DNA of 64,000 bases from an uncultured Microbulbifer sp. (GTDB lineage Bacteria > Pseudomonadota > Gammaproteobacteria > Pseudomonadales > Cellvibrionaceae): assembly GCF_947504145.1 (NCBI RefSeq), contig NZ_CANNGQ010000006.1:1-64000 (forward strand), written 5' to 3'. The translations under genes and the position numbers were made by a program. Every line of letters starts with the position of its first letter. Position 1 is the first letter of the stretch. This document shows positions 50,678 to 59,031 of the stretch, piece by piece. The notes beneath the pieces were generated by a model. That model was not told the origin of the DNA. It did not search any database and saw only the letters and a list, made by a program, of their open reading frames with translations.

Positions 50678-52669
50678 ATGATTCGCAGACAGTGCGCCCA
50701 TACCCTTTTTTACTCAGCGCTGACCGCCGGGATACTGGTCTTGTCTTCGCCGCTGGCGTTGGCGCAGAACGCCGCGACGGATACAACCAAAAAAGCCAAT
50801 GCGGCTGTAAAGTCTGAGCTTCCGTTTAATAACAAAGAAGATTTCGAAAACGTCAAAAAGGGCTTTATCGCACCACTGCCCGACAAAGGCGTAATCAAGG
50901 ATGCCAAAGGACAACCGGTCTGGGACCTGAGCGCCTATGAATTTGCCAAAGGCCAGGATGCGCCGGACACAGTCAATCCCAGCCTGTGGCGACAACTACA
51001 GCTCTTGTCCGAAGGGGGACTTTACGAAGTCACTCCGCGCATTTATCAGGTGCGCAGCGCCGATCTTTCCAACATCACCTTTATTGAAGGTGACACCGGC
51101 GTCATAGTGATGGACCCGCTGATCTCCAAGGAGACGGCCAAAGCCTCCCTTGACCTCTACCGCAAACACCGTGGAAACAAACCGGTGGTTGCCGTCATTC
51201 ACACTCACAGCCATATCGATCACTACGGTGGTGTACGCGGCGTGGTGGATGAAAAAGATGTGAAGGCAGGCAAGGTGAAAATTATCGCTCCGGAACATTT
51301 TATTGAAGAATCCGTCAGCGAAAACGTGTTTGCCGGGAACCATATGGCTCGGCGCGCAAGTTATATGTACGGCAACCTGCTGGGCAAAGGTCCCAAAGAT
51401 GGGCTAGGTACGGGGCTGGGCCTCGGCACCTCCACCGGCCAGGCAACCCTGATCGAACCGACAGATACCATTTCCAAAACAGGTCAAACCCTGAAAGTCG
51501 ACGGCCTGACGTTCGAATTCCTGATGGCACCGGGTACAGAAGCCCCGGCAGAAATGCACTTCTATATTCCCGAGCTGAAAGCGGTAACCGCGGCAGAAAA
51601 CGCCACGCATACGCTGCATAACCTGTACACCCTGCGCGGTGCCAAGGTCCGCAACGCCGGTGCCTGGTCAGGTTATCTGAAAGAGTCCCTGGAACGCTGG
51701 GGCGACAAGGCAGAAGTCCTGTTTGCCCCACACCACTGGCCAACCTGGGGTAATGAAAATGTCGTCAGCCACCTGAAAAAGCAGCGCGACCTGTATAAGT
51801 ATCTGAACGACCAGACACTGCGCCTGGCAAACCACGGTTACAACATGGTCGAAACCGCCGAGATGATGGAGCTTCCTCCGGAACTGGCCGACTATTGGGG
51901 CAATCGCGGCTACTACGGCAGTGTCAGCCACGATACCCGCGCGGTGTGGAACTATTACCTTGGTTTCTTTGACGGCAATCCGGCACGCCTGTATCCACTG
52001 CCGCCTACAGAAGCTGGCAAAAAATTTGTCGAGTACATGGGTGGCGCGGACAGCGTGTTGCAGAAAGCCCAGAAGGACTATGACGCGGGCAACTATCGCT
52101 GGGTGGCACAGGTACTGGACAACCTGGTCTCGGCGCAGCCGGATAACCAGAAGGCCAAAAACCTGTTGGCCAACACACTGGAGCAAATGGGTTATCAGCA
52201 GGAAAACGGCACCTGGCGCAATTTTTTCCTGAGTGGCGCCAAAGAGCTGCGCGAAGGTGTGAAGAAGTTACCAACCACCGTTACCGCCAGCCCCGACACC
52301 ATCGCCAACATGCCCACAGAGATGTTTTTTGATTACCTGGGTATTCGCCTCAATGGCCCCAAAGCCGCAGGTAAAACGATGAGATTCAATATTTCACTAC
52401 CCGATATCAAGGGCAACTATTCATTGGTTCTTGAAAACGGTGTGTTGAACTATGGTCCGCCCGTCGATAAGCCCGATGCCACGGTTTCCATCGACCGCAA
52501 GGAACTCAATGACATCATTATGGGTACTACCACCTTTAAGGATAAGCTGTCTTCCGGTAGTGCCAAGGTGACTGGAGACACCAAAAAATTTGAGTCTCTA
52601 CTGTCCCTGCTGGATACCTTCGAGTTGTGGTGGAACCTGTCTACCCCCAACCCACGCCCGAAGAACTAG
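50678..52669 (+). CDS. Secreted alkylsulfatase (type III, metallo-beta-lactamase fold)
   Basis: A 663-residue SdsA1/YjcS-type enzyme that hydrolyses alkyl sulfates to alcohol and sulfate. A signal peptide ends ALAQN. The binuclear zinc motif HTHSHIDHYGG is at residues 175-185, with more ligands in AAENATHTLHNLYTLRG and FAPHHWPTWGN. A helical dimerisation domain (about 400-520) and a C-terminal SCP2-like domain (about 545-663, RFNISLPDIKGNYSLVLENG) match the family order. The start at 50678 has AAGGAG 8 nt upstream. The gene follows the FadL-like porin, so the pair may import and use sulfated surfactant-like lipids, a reasonable marine trait. Confidence 0.93.
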   Translation: MIRRQCAHTLFYSALTAGILVLSSPLALAQNAATDTTKKANAAVKSELPFNNKEDFENVKKGFIAPLPDKGVIKDAKGQPVWDLSAYEFAKGQDAPDTVNPSLWRQLQLLSEGGLYEVTPRIYQVRSADLSNITFIEGDTGVIVMDPLISKETAKASLDLYRKHRGNKPVVAVIHTHSHIDHYGGVRGVVDEKDVKAGKVKIIAPEHFIEESVSENVFAGNHMARRASYMYGNLLGKGPKDGLGTGLGLGTSTGQATLIEPTDTISKTGQTLKVDGLTFEFLMAPGTEAPAEMHFYIPELKAVTAAENATHTLHNLYTLRGAKVRNAGAWSGYLKESLERWGDKAEVLFAPHHWPTWGNENVVSHLKKQRDLYKYLNDQTLRLANHGYNMVETAEMMELPPELADYWGNRGYYGSVSHDTRAVWNYYLGFFDGNPARLYPLPPTEAGKKFVEYMGGADSVLQKAQKDYDAGNYRWVAQVLDNLVSAQPDNQKAKNLLANTLEQMGYQQENGTWRNFFLSGAKELREGVKKLPTTVTASPDTIANMPTEMFFDYLGIRLNGPKAAGKTMRFNISLPDIKGNYSLVLENGVLNYGPPVDKPDATVSIDRKELNDIIMGTTTFKDKLSSGSAKVTGDTKKFESLLSLLDTFELWWNLSTPNPRPKN

Positions 52670-52722
52670 CGGACTGCTGTTGCAATAGCGTTTTTTGCAA
52701 GCGGACTTTTCGTAGCAGCCCT

Positions 52723-52757
52723 ACCCGGCCGATTTCAACATAGGAAAGCGGCCGGGT
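52723..52757. terminator. Hairpin between convergent alkylsulfatase and PLD genes
   Basis: ACCCGGCCG (52723-52731) and CGGCCGGGT (52749-52757) are exact inverses with a 17-nt loop. There is no clear T-run, so terminator function is plausible but not certain. Confidence 0.45.
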
Positions 52758-52775
52758 ACCATTTAGCCAAGAATA

Positions 52776-54281
52776 TTAAATCTGCTCCTCAATCGGAAGC
52801 CGCGATAACAGGCGGGCCAACAGGCGCTGCCACCAATGGGTTTCCGGATCTTTACTGGTTTGCAGGACCTTTCCGTCCTCGTCCTGCGCGTGCCAGCGAA
52901 TGTTCCCACTGTCACTCAGTTGTAGATGCCACGCCGCGTCGGGGGCCGTCCAGGTATCAAATAGCGCATTCAGCTGACGATTTATTTCTGAGTTCTCGAT
53001 CAGCATACCGATCTCGGTATTCTGGATAATCGAGCGGCTATCGAGATTGATCGACCCCACAAACGAGCGGTCACCATCCAACACAAAGGTTTTAGCATGG
53101 AGGCTCGCCCGCGACTGCCCCTTGAACCAATGCAGCCGCTGTTTCTGCTCCGCTACTGGCCGCAGTTCCCACAGATTAACCCCAGCCTCCAATAATGGCT
53201 TGCGATAGCGGGAGTAAGCGCCATGCACCACAGCCACATCGTTGGTAGCGAGTGCGTTGGTGAGGATGTCGACCTTGACTTCGGACTGCCGTAGCGTAGA
53301 AAACAGGTCCAGCCCCGGAACGCCGGGTATCAGATAGGCGTTGGTGATACGCAACTGCTGTTTGCACTGCTTGAGAATTTTTTCCAGTTTGTAACCGGGA
53401 TATTCACTCACCGGTACACTGTCCCGATCAATCGCCTTGCGCGGTGGATCACTTAAGAGTGTGGCCTTACCCCAGTGAAATGACGTCTCACCGCTCTTAA
53501 GCTTTTCCGCAAGATTGGATTTTTCAAGCGCCCGACTGAACTCGGTCTGCTTTTCTCCATCCAGATAACTCGTTACCAGGTCGCGTAAATTCTCCAGCGA
53601 GCAGGTATCGTCATCGACCAGCGCCAGCTCGGTGACGGGGATGGCCACTTCGCTGTTCCAGTACTCGTCAAAAATATCCGAGGCGTCCTGAACCACCGCA
53701 CCCACCGCCACCACGTCCACATCGAGAAATTCCGTTTCCGCCTTGGAGAAATAGCCGTCGGCAATATTGCGACCGCCGGTAATCATGACGTTGCCGTCGC
53801 ACACCAGCAGTTTGTTGTGCATGCGGTGATTGATCCGCCCAAAGTTCAACAACTGCTCAATGCCTCGGCGCAGGCCACTGCGACCTTCCACCGGGTTGAA
53901 CACCCGTATCTGCATATTCGGGTGGCCATCCAGGGCCAGCACCCAGGGGTTGGTGACCCGGGTACCCAGGTCGTCCACGAGCAGGCGCACCCGCACACCG
54001 CGATCGGCTGCCTGCAGCAACAGGCCGGTGAGGATTCGCCCGGAAGCGTCATCGCTGTAGATATAGTATTTCAGATCGAGGGAGACGCGGGCTTCCTGAA
54101 TCAGCACCGCGCGGGCGACGAAGGCGGAGAGACCATCGTGTACCAGGTGGAAGCCAGACTGGTCTGGATCGTGTAATTCAACCTCGCGGCGCAGACCGAG
54201 TGCGAGTGCCGAATCCTCGGCTGGCTCCAGAGCGGAAGAATCCGGGCCTGTGTCGTATTCGGTCTTTTTGGAGATTGTCAT
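52776..54281 (-). CDS. Phospholipase D-family protein, cardiolipin-synthase-like
   Basis: A 501-residue protein with two HKD motifs: HNKLLVCDGN...TGGRNI at about residues 160-180 and SLHAKTFVLDGDRSFVGSINLDSRS near residue 390. The spacing equals cardiolipin synthase C and related PLD phosphatidyltransferases. There is no N-terminal membrane helix, unlike ClsA, so a soluble or peripheral enzyme is likely. The start at MTISKKTEYD (54281) is uncertain; a TTG at 54326 is also in frame. It is convergent with the alkylsulfatase gene and has no obvious operon partners. Confidence 0.85.
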   Translation of the reverse strand: MTISKKTEYDTGPDSSALEPAEDSALALGLRREVELHDPDQSGFHLVHDGLSAFVARAVLIQEARVSLDLKYYIYSDDASGRILTGLLLQAADRGVRVRLLVDDLGTRVTNPWVLALDGHPNMQIRVFNPVEGRSGLRRGIEQLLNFGRINHRMHNKLLVCDGNVMITGGRNIADGYFSKAETEFLDVDVVAVGAVVQDASDIFDEYWNSEVAIPVTELALVDDDTCSLENLRDLVTSYLDGEKQTEFSRALEKSNLAEKLKSGETSFHWGKATLLSDPPRKAIDRDSVPVSEYPGYKLEKILKQCKQQLRITNAYLIPGVPGLDLFSTLRQSEVKVDILTNALATNDVAVVHGAYSRYRKPLLEAGVNLWELRPVAEQKQRLHWFKGQSRASLHAKTFVLDGDRSFVGSINLDSRSIIQNTEIGMLIENSEINRQLNALFDTWTAPDAAWHLQLSDSGNIRWHAQDEDGKVLQTSKDPETHWWQRLLARLLSRLPIEEQI

Positions 54282-54343
54282 TTTCGATGGTAGACCCCGT
54301 GTGAGTATGCCCCTCGTCCGTGTCAATGTAATATAGCGCGCAT

Positions 54344-54376
54344 GCCGCCTCTGCTACCGCACTGGCGGCTTTTTTG
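54344..54376 (+). terminator. Orphan rightward terminator upstream of the PLD gene
   Basis: GCCGCC (54344-54349) pairs with GGCGGC (54364-54369), followed by six T. It faces plus-strand transcripts, but no plus-strand gene lies upstream; the nearest is the alkylsulfatase 1.7 kb away, beyond the antisense PLD gene. Confidence 0.6.
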
Positions 54377-54421
54377 TGCCCATAATTCAGCAACACACAG
54401 CGGCAAACGGCTATCTACAGA

Positions 54422-54453
54422 CAAAAAAACGCAGCCAATGGCTGCGCTTTTTT
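54422..54453. terminator. Bidirectional terminator after the acyl-CoA ligase
   Basis: CGCAGCC (54430-54436) pairs with GGCTGCG (54440-54446), with A7 on the left and T6 on the right. For the leftward acyl-CoA ligase gene, the left A-run gives the U-tract 18 bp past its stop codon. Confidence 0.88.
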
Positions 54454-54471
54454 CAAAGGTTCGGTCGGGGT

Positions 54472-56073
54472 TTACGCCGGCTCTGCAGTCGACGGAGTGC
54501 GCAGCTCTCTGCGCAGGATCTTGCCAACGGTGGATTTGGGCAACTCGCTCTGGATAACAATCTGCTTGGGCACCTTGTAGGCAGTCAGCTGGGTTCGGCA
54601 GAAGTCGATAACTTCTTGCTCATTAATTTCTCCATCGACCACCAGGTGTGCGCACACCGCTTCACCGGTCTGCTCACTGGGAACGCCAATCACCGCGGCC
54701 TCAATCACCTGCGGGTGACGGCACAGCACATCTTCCACCTCGTTCGGATACACATTAAAGCCGGACACAATAATCATGTCCTTGAGGCGATCGACGATGC
54801 GGATATTGCCGTTGTCCTGGATGAGGCCCACATCGCCGGTGCGGAAGAAGCCATCGCGCATGACCTCAGCGGTCGCTTCCGGGCGGTTCCAGTATCCCTG
54901 CATCACCTGCGGGCCGCGTACCACCAGCTCACCGCTCTCGCCTTGGGACACGGGATTGCCCTGTTCGTCCCACACCTGTACTTCGGTGTTTTCCAGTACC
55001 GGGCCCACGGTGCCGATTTCCTCGCGATCGAATTCGTTCAGGCAGATCACCGGCGAAGTTTCCGACAGCCCCCAGCCCTCGGTAACCGCACAGCCGGTTA
55101 CCTGGTGCCACAGCTCCGCCGCACTGCTGGTCAGTGCGGTACCGCCGGAGAAGGTCATCTTCAATGCACTGAAATCCAGCTGCTTGAACTCCGGGTGGCG
55201 GCACAGGCCCACAAACAATGTGTTGAGGCCGGCGAGACCGGTAAAGCGGAATGGCGCAATCATTTTCACAAAACCGTCGATATCCCGCGGGTTCGGAATC
55301 AGAACATTCAGGCTGCCCATGCCGAAAAAGGTCAGCATATTCACAGTAAACGCGTATATGTGGTACAGCGGCAACGGGCAGACAAAAATTTCCTCGCCTT
55401 CGTTACCGCGCTGCAGGATGCGTTGCAGCATCTGGTCGGTATTCGCCAACAGGTTGGCGTGGGTCAGGCTCGCCCCTTTGGCCACACCGGTGGTGCCACC
55501 GGTGTACTGCAATACGGCAATATCTTCGCGTGTTGCCGTGCTCTCCACCAGATCGCCACAAAGTGATCCGCGCTCCAGCGCGTCGACAAACCCGTAGTAG
55601 CCCGCGGGCGCCGGCACCGCCTTACCCAGTAGATCTGCGGGACCGGTGACCAGTACATGTTCAATCTGTGTCGAGGATTTGATCTCTTCAAACTTGTCGA
55701 CAAAATCCGCCAGAATCACCAGTGCCTTGGCACCGGAATCGGAAAACTGATGCTGCATTTCCCGCGGGGTATACAGCGGGTTGGTATTGACGACCACCAG
55801 TCCCGCGCGCAAAGCTGCATAAGCCGCAATGGGATACTGGGTGATGTTGGGCAATTGAATGGCGATGCGGTCGCCGGCTTCGAGGCCACAGTGATGTTGC
55901 AGCCACCGGGCCAGGTGCAGGGATTTTTCCTCGATCTCGCCAAAGGTCAATGTCTGTCCCAGGCAGTGATAGGCCGGCTTATCGTGAAACCGTTTCAGGC
56001 ATCGGCCAATATAGTCAGCAAGATTGGCAGATCTCTGGCTCAGCTCACGTGCATTCATAGTTTGGTCTCTCAT
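54472..56073 (-). CDS. Long-chain-fatty-acid-CoA ligase (AMP-forming, FadD-like)
   Basis: A 533-residue acyl-activating enzyme. The AMP-binding P-loop is VLQYTGGTTGVAKGASLTH, and GWGLSETSPVICLN (motif with the acceptor Glu), GFFRTGDVGLIQDNG and the C-terminal catalytic-lysine region PKSTVGKILRRELR are in order. It activates fatty acids to CoA thioesters for beta-oxidation. Length is close to E. coli FadD (561). ATG 56073 has GGAG 5 nt upstream. It is the last gene of the leftward cupin-SDR-ligase set, though a 172-bp gap with a tandem repeat precedes it. Chain-length preference is not visible. Confidence 0.9.
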   Translation of the reverse strand: MRDQTMNARELSQRSANLADYIGRCLKRFHDKPAYHCLGQTLTFGEIEEKSLHLARWLQHHCGLEAGDRIAIQLPNITQYPIAAYAALRAGLVVVNTNPLYTPREMQHQFSDSGAKALVILADFVDKFEEIKSSTQIEHVLVTGPADLLGKAVPAPAGYYGFVDALERGSLCGDLVESTATREDIAVLQYTGGTTGVAKGASLTHANLLANTDQMLQRILQRGNEGEEIFVCPLPLYHIYAFTVNMLTFFGMGSLNVLIPNPRDIDGFVKMIAPFRFTGLAGLNTLFVGLCRHPEFKQLDFSALKMTFSGGTALTSSAAELWHQVTGCAVTEGWGLSETSPVICLNEFDREEIGTVGPVLENTEVQVWDEQGNPVSQGESGELVVRGPQVMQGYWNRPEATAEVMRDGFFRTGDVGLIQDNGNIRIVDRLKDMIIVSGFNVYPNEVEDVLCRHPQVIEAAVIGVPSEQTGEAVCAHLVVDGEINEQEVIDFCRTQLTAYKVPKQIVIQSELPKSTVGKILRRELRTPSTAEPA

Positions 56074-56099
56074 ATGCGCTCCAAAATTATTGTTGTATT

Positions 56100-56211
56100 T
56101 TTGGGGTACTACTCGTTTGGGGTACTACTCGTTTTAGGTGCTAGTCGTTTTAGGTGCTAGTCGTTTTAGGTGCTACTCATTTGGGGTACAACTCGATTGG
56201 AGTTGTACCCG
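56100..56211. repeat. 16-bp degenerate tandem repeat, 7 copies
   Basis: Seven head-to-tail 16-bp units of the form TTTNGGTNCTANTCG occupy 56100-56211 between the SDR stop and the acyl-CoA ligase start. The third and fourth units are identical; the last two also form a perfect 11-bp inverted repeat (GGGTACAACTC at 56184-56194, GAGTTGTACCC at 56200-56210). Confidence 0.9.
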
Positions 56212-56245
56212 TTTGCGAATTACGGCGTTTTCGATTTACCGCAGT

Positions 56246-57076
56246 TTATACGGCAGTCTTCTCGCCAAAGAGTTTCAGGGCCTTTGCCACTTTTTTATCC
56301 ACAATCCAGCGGAAAAGCCCGGTGTGACTACGGGCTAGATAACGGGTAAGTTTTGCCTTGAAGCCCGGAGTAATCATAAAGGTGCGCTTGCGCAGGCCAT
56401 CGAGAATACCCTGCACCGCTACCTCAACCGGAAGAACACCGGCGAATTCATTCACAATCTCCGTCACCTTGCTGCCAACCCGACGCTCTTCATCCAGCAT
56501 CGGCGTGGAGATTTCACCCGGACAGACTACCGACACATCGATGCCTTTCGGTTTCATCTCGGTACGCAGAACTTCCGCCAGGCCAACGACGCCGAATTTC
56601 GATGTGGCATAGGCACCGTGTGTATAGCTACCACACATGCCCGCCAGCGACGCAATCAGGGCCAGATGGCCGCCGGATTGCATATGCTTCAATACGCCGG
56701 CGGCAAAGTTGCGGCTACCGTATAGATTGACCTTCATACTCTGATCAAACATGGCGTAGGACATTTCGGTAAATACTGCCGTGCGCAGGATTCCCGCGCA
56801 ATTGATGGCAAAGTCCGGGGCCCCCAATGTGCTTGCGGCTTCCTCCATGGACTTTTCCACCGCATCCGAATCGGTGATATCCACAAAATACCGCTCCACC
56901 CGTGCGTTGGGAGAAAGTCCGTGTAAATCATTCAGCAGGGCATCGTCCACCTTGAGGTCGAAGATCGCCACAGAAGCTCCGTCCTTCAGTAATGCGCGGG
57001 TCAAGTTAAGTCCAATGCCGCTACCACCACCGGATACAAACGCCACTTTAGGCGCGCCGTGTTTCCAATTGCTCAT
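56246..57076 (-). CDS. Short-chain dehydrogenase/reductase (SDR)
   Basis: A 276-residue classical SDR. The NAD(P)-binding motif is VSGGGSGIG, the NAG-equivalent is NCAGIL, and the catalytic Tyr-x3-Lys is YATSK. The long C-terminal tail (MITPGFKAKLTRYLARSH...VDKKVAKALK) is typical of SDRs found beside fatty-acid and ketone oxidation genes, where they may oxidise a fatty alcohol or ketone. The ribosome site is GGGAG before ATG 57076. It lies between the cupin gene and acyl-CoA ligase on the same strand. Substrate unknown. Confidence 0.88.
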   Translation of the reverse strand: MSNWKHGAPKVAFVSGGGSGIGLNLTRALLKDGASVAIFDLKVDDALLNDLHGLSPNARVERYFVDITDSDAVEKSMEEAASTLGAPDFAINCAGILRTAVFTEMSYAMFDQSMKVNLYGSRNFAAGVLKHMQSGGHLALIASLAGMCGSYTHGAYATSKFGVVGLAEVLRTEMKPKGIDVSVVCPGEISTPMLDEERRVGSKVTEIVNEFAGVLPVEVAVQGILDGLRKRTFMITPGFKAKLTRYLARSHTGLFRWIVDKKVAKALKLFGEKTAV

Positions 57077-57158
57077 AATATTTCACTCCCATTGCACGGA
57101 TACTGCTGGCAACGGCGACGTTGGACGCGCCAGTGAGAATTACGCGAACCTGTGTCCG

Positions 57159-57692
57159 CTATTCGCCCAACACAATCATGTTCTCGCAGGTTTTACCCTC
57201 TGCTTCACACAACGCGCGGTAAATGGTCATCACGGCTTTGGCGTCCAGTACACTGGTCACATTGCCGTCATCGTCGATATTGACGTTGCTGCCGAAGATT
57301 GCGAACCAGACTTCCGCATCTTCCGTCGCATCGTCCGCGACGGAGAGCGTGTGTACGGAGTGCGCTGGCTCAAACAGGTAGGAACCAGCCTTGTTGATCT
57401 TGTCCGGATACTCCTTGTAGAACCATTCTCCCGCCGTGGTCACCGCAAATACCGGGCCCGTGTGGTAGTGGGTCTCCACACCGAAACCGGGTTTGAACTT
57501 GTTGCGGATGATCCAGAGATTCTGGTTGAGATCGACATGTAGCACCTGCAGCAATGAGCCGTCGGGCAGGCTGACCCAGGGCAGGTCATTTTCTTGAATC
57601 AGGATCGCCTCTTTGGCGTCGTCGCGGGATACCACGCCACCACTTTGCATTGCGGCCAGCAGGTCCATCACCGGGGTTTTCGCGTCACTCAT
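57159..57692 (-). CDS. Cupin protein of the 2,4'-dihydroxyacetophenone dioxygenase-like family
   Basis: A 177-residue single-domain cupin. ETHYHTGPVFAVTTAGEWFYKEYP contains the metal-binding His pair (HYH) and Glu, and FEPAHSVHTLSV provides the third His. Sequence and length resemble proteins annotated as 2,4'-dihydroxyacetophenone dioxygenase, which cleave an aromatic ketone. In clusters with SDR and acyl-CoA ligase the real substrate may differ. The start at MSDAKTPVMD (57692) has GGAG 8 nt upstream. It heads the leftward set and is divergent from an AraC-type regulator gene. Confidence 0.75.
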   Translation of the reverse strand: MSDAKTPVMDLLAAMQSGGVVSRDDAKEAILIQENDLPWVSLPDGSLLQVLHVDLNQNLWIIRNKFKPGFGVETHYHTGPVFAVTTAGEWFYKEYPDKINKAGSYLFEPAHSVHTLSVADDATEDAEVWFAIFGSNVNIDDDGNVTSVLDAKAVMTIYRALCEAEGKTCENMIVLGE

Positions 57693-57801
57693 CGCCGTTC
57701 TCCAATAGTTGCGTCGATAGTTTTTATTGTGTTTTCCCCTGCTCACAGCGCCAGCGCACATAATTTAGGGGTTACGCCAGTCTAGAAAGACAGCCCGCCA
57801 C

Positions 57802-57843
57802 CAACTTGACTTTTTGCGAACACAACTTGACTATTTGCGAACT
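57802..57843. promoter_or_regulatory. 21-bp direct repeat (2 copies) between cupin and AraC genes
   Basis: Two adjacent near-identical 21-bp copies, each with CAACTTGACTNTTTGCGAAC, lie at 57802-57822 and 57823-57843, differing at two positions. Two helical turns of spacing is the usual arrangement of AraC-family half-sites, and the site lies 35-75 bp before the AraC gene. Confidence 0.65.
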
Positions 57844-57877
57844 GTCGCGCGTCTATATAGAGAGCGAAGAATCAAAC

Positions 57878-58906
57878 ATGTTCCTGATCCGCAGCGGAGC
57901 CATCGAAGGCTACGAGCATCTGGTGAGCCAGTACGGGCAGAACCCGGCTGCGCTACTGCAGCAATTCGGTTTCAGCAGCGCCCAGCTGCGTGACCCCAAT
58001 ACCTATGTGTCCTATAACCGGCTCGCCGACCTGCTGGACGCGACTGCCCTCGCCTGCCGCGACACGCTGTTCAGCCTTAACCTGAGTGCGACCCAGGGGC
58101 CTTTGGCGCTGGGCGAGATCGGTTTATCCATCCGCCAGCAACCCACAATTACCGATGCCCTTGCGTACTCCAGGCAACATATCAGCCTGCACGCCTATGG
58201 CGTTCACGTACAGCAGGTCACCCGCGCAGACTCACTGGAACTACACCTGTCGTTCGATTTTTCCAACACCTCCGGGCTCGCCCAGCTCATGCAACTGAGC
58301 GCCGGCCAGGCATTCAACCTGCTCTCACAAATGGGGGGGAGTACCGCAAGTGTGAAGCTGCACCTGCCACAAGCGGCACCTTCCGAAATACGGACGACAC
58401 CCCAGCGATACGCGGGACACATCCTGTACCACAGCGAGTTCGCGGGCATCAGCTTTCCACTCAGCTGGCTGCCGCGAAAACCACAGTTTGATGAGGCGCT
58501 GCTGCGGGCGCACTTCCAGCAGCGGATCCAGTTACTGGAAACCATCTACCCCGGGAACCTGCAGGCCCAGGTCCGCCATATCATCGGTAACCTGCTGCCC
58601 AGTGGTGAGTGCAACATTGAGCGTGTCGCCGCGGCCCTCAATCTCCACCCGCGAGTTTTACAAAAGGCGCTGCAGGCAGAAAAAACGACCTTTCGCGAGC
58701 TGCTGCAGAAAGCCCGACTGGAAATTGCCAAGCGCAACCTGCAGTACGGGCAGCTCAGTATCACCGACCTGGCGCTCAATCTCGGCTATGCCGATGTCGC
58801 CATTTTCAGTCGAAATTTCAAACGCTGGACCGGGCAATCCCCACGGGACTGGAAGGCCAGGCACCAGAAAGCGCCGATGACACCAATCACAAAGTCGCGC
58901 CTTTAA
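57878..58906 (+). CDS. AraC family transcriptional regulator (OruR/ArgR-type, arabinose_bd N-domain)
   Basis: A 342-residue soluble regulator. The N-terminal ~200 residues (IRSGAIEGYEHLVSQYGQNPAALLQQFGF, the LALGEIGLSIRQQPTITDAL segment) fit the family of AraC proteins with the domain found in OruR and similar activators. The C-terminal HTH pair is at about residues 245-335 (NIERVAAALNLHPRVLQKAL, SITDLALNLGYADVAIFSRNFKRWTGQSPRDW). The start MFLIRSGAIEG at 57878 is chosen over a TTG at 57806, which would lie inside the direct-repeat operator. Divergent from the cupin-SDR-ligase genes, its likely targets. Confidence 0.9.
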   Translation: MFLIRSGAIEGYEHLVSQYGQNPAALLQQFGFSSAQLRDPNTYVSYNRLADLLDATALACRDTLFSLNLSATQGPLALGEIGLSIRQQPTITDALAYSRQHISLHAYGVHVQQVTRADSLELHLSFDFSNTSGLAQLMQLSAGQAFNLLSQMGGSTASVKLHLPQAAPSEIRTTPQRYAGHILYHSEFAGISFPLSWLPRKPQFDEALLRAHFQQRIQLLETIYPGNLQAQVRHIIGNLLPSGECNIERVAAALNLHPRVLQKALQAEKTTFRELLQKARLEIAKRNLQYGQLSITDLALNLGYADVAIFSRNFKRWTGQSPRDWKARHQKAPMTPITKSRL

Positions 58907-58943
58907 TCCCAAGCCTCCGGATTAGCCATGGTGCGAACCCCGA

Positions 58944-58999
58944 TCAACTGTGTCCGGTCAACCGTGTCCGTTCAACTATGCCCACTCAACTATGATTGC
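58944..58999. repeat. 14-bp degenerate tandem repeat, 4 copies
   Basis: Units of the form TCAACTRTGYCCRN at 58944-58957, 58958-58971, 58972-58985 and 58986-58999 lie immediately upstream of the sulfatase start. Confidence 0.8.
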
Positions 59000-59031
59000 T
59001 GGGACATGTTTTTGTGGTACCAGGAGTTCAC

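Noticed and set aside
57827..57859. TTGACT with TATATA as the AraC gene promoter
   Set aside because: The spacing is 21 bp, too long for sigma-70; TTGACT is part of the 21-bp repeat, more likely a regulator site.
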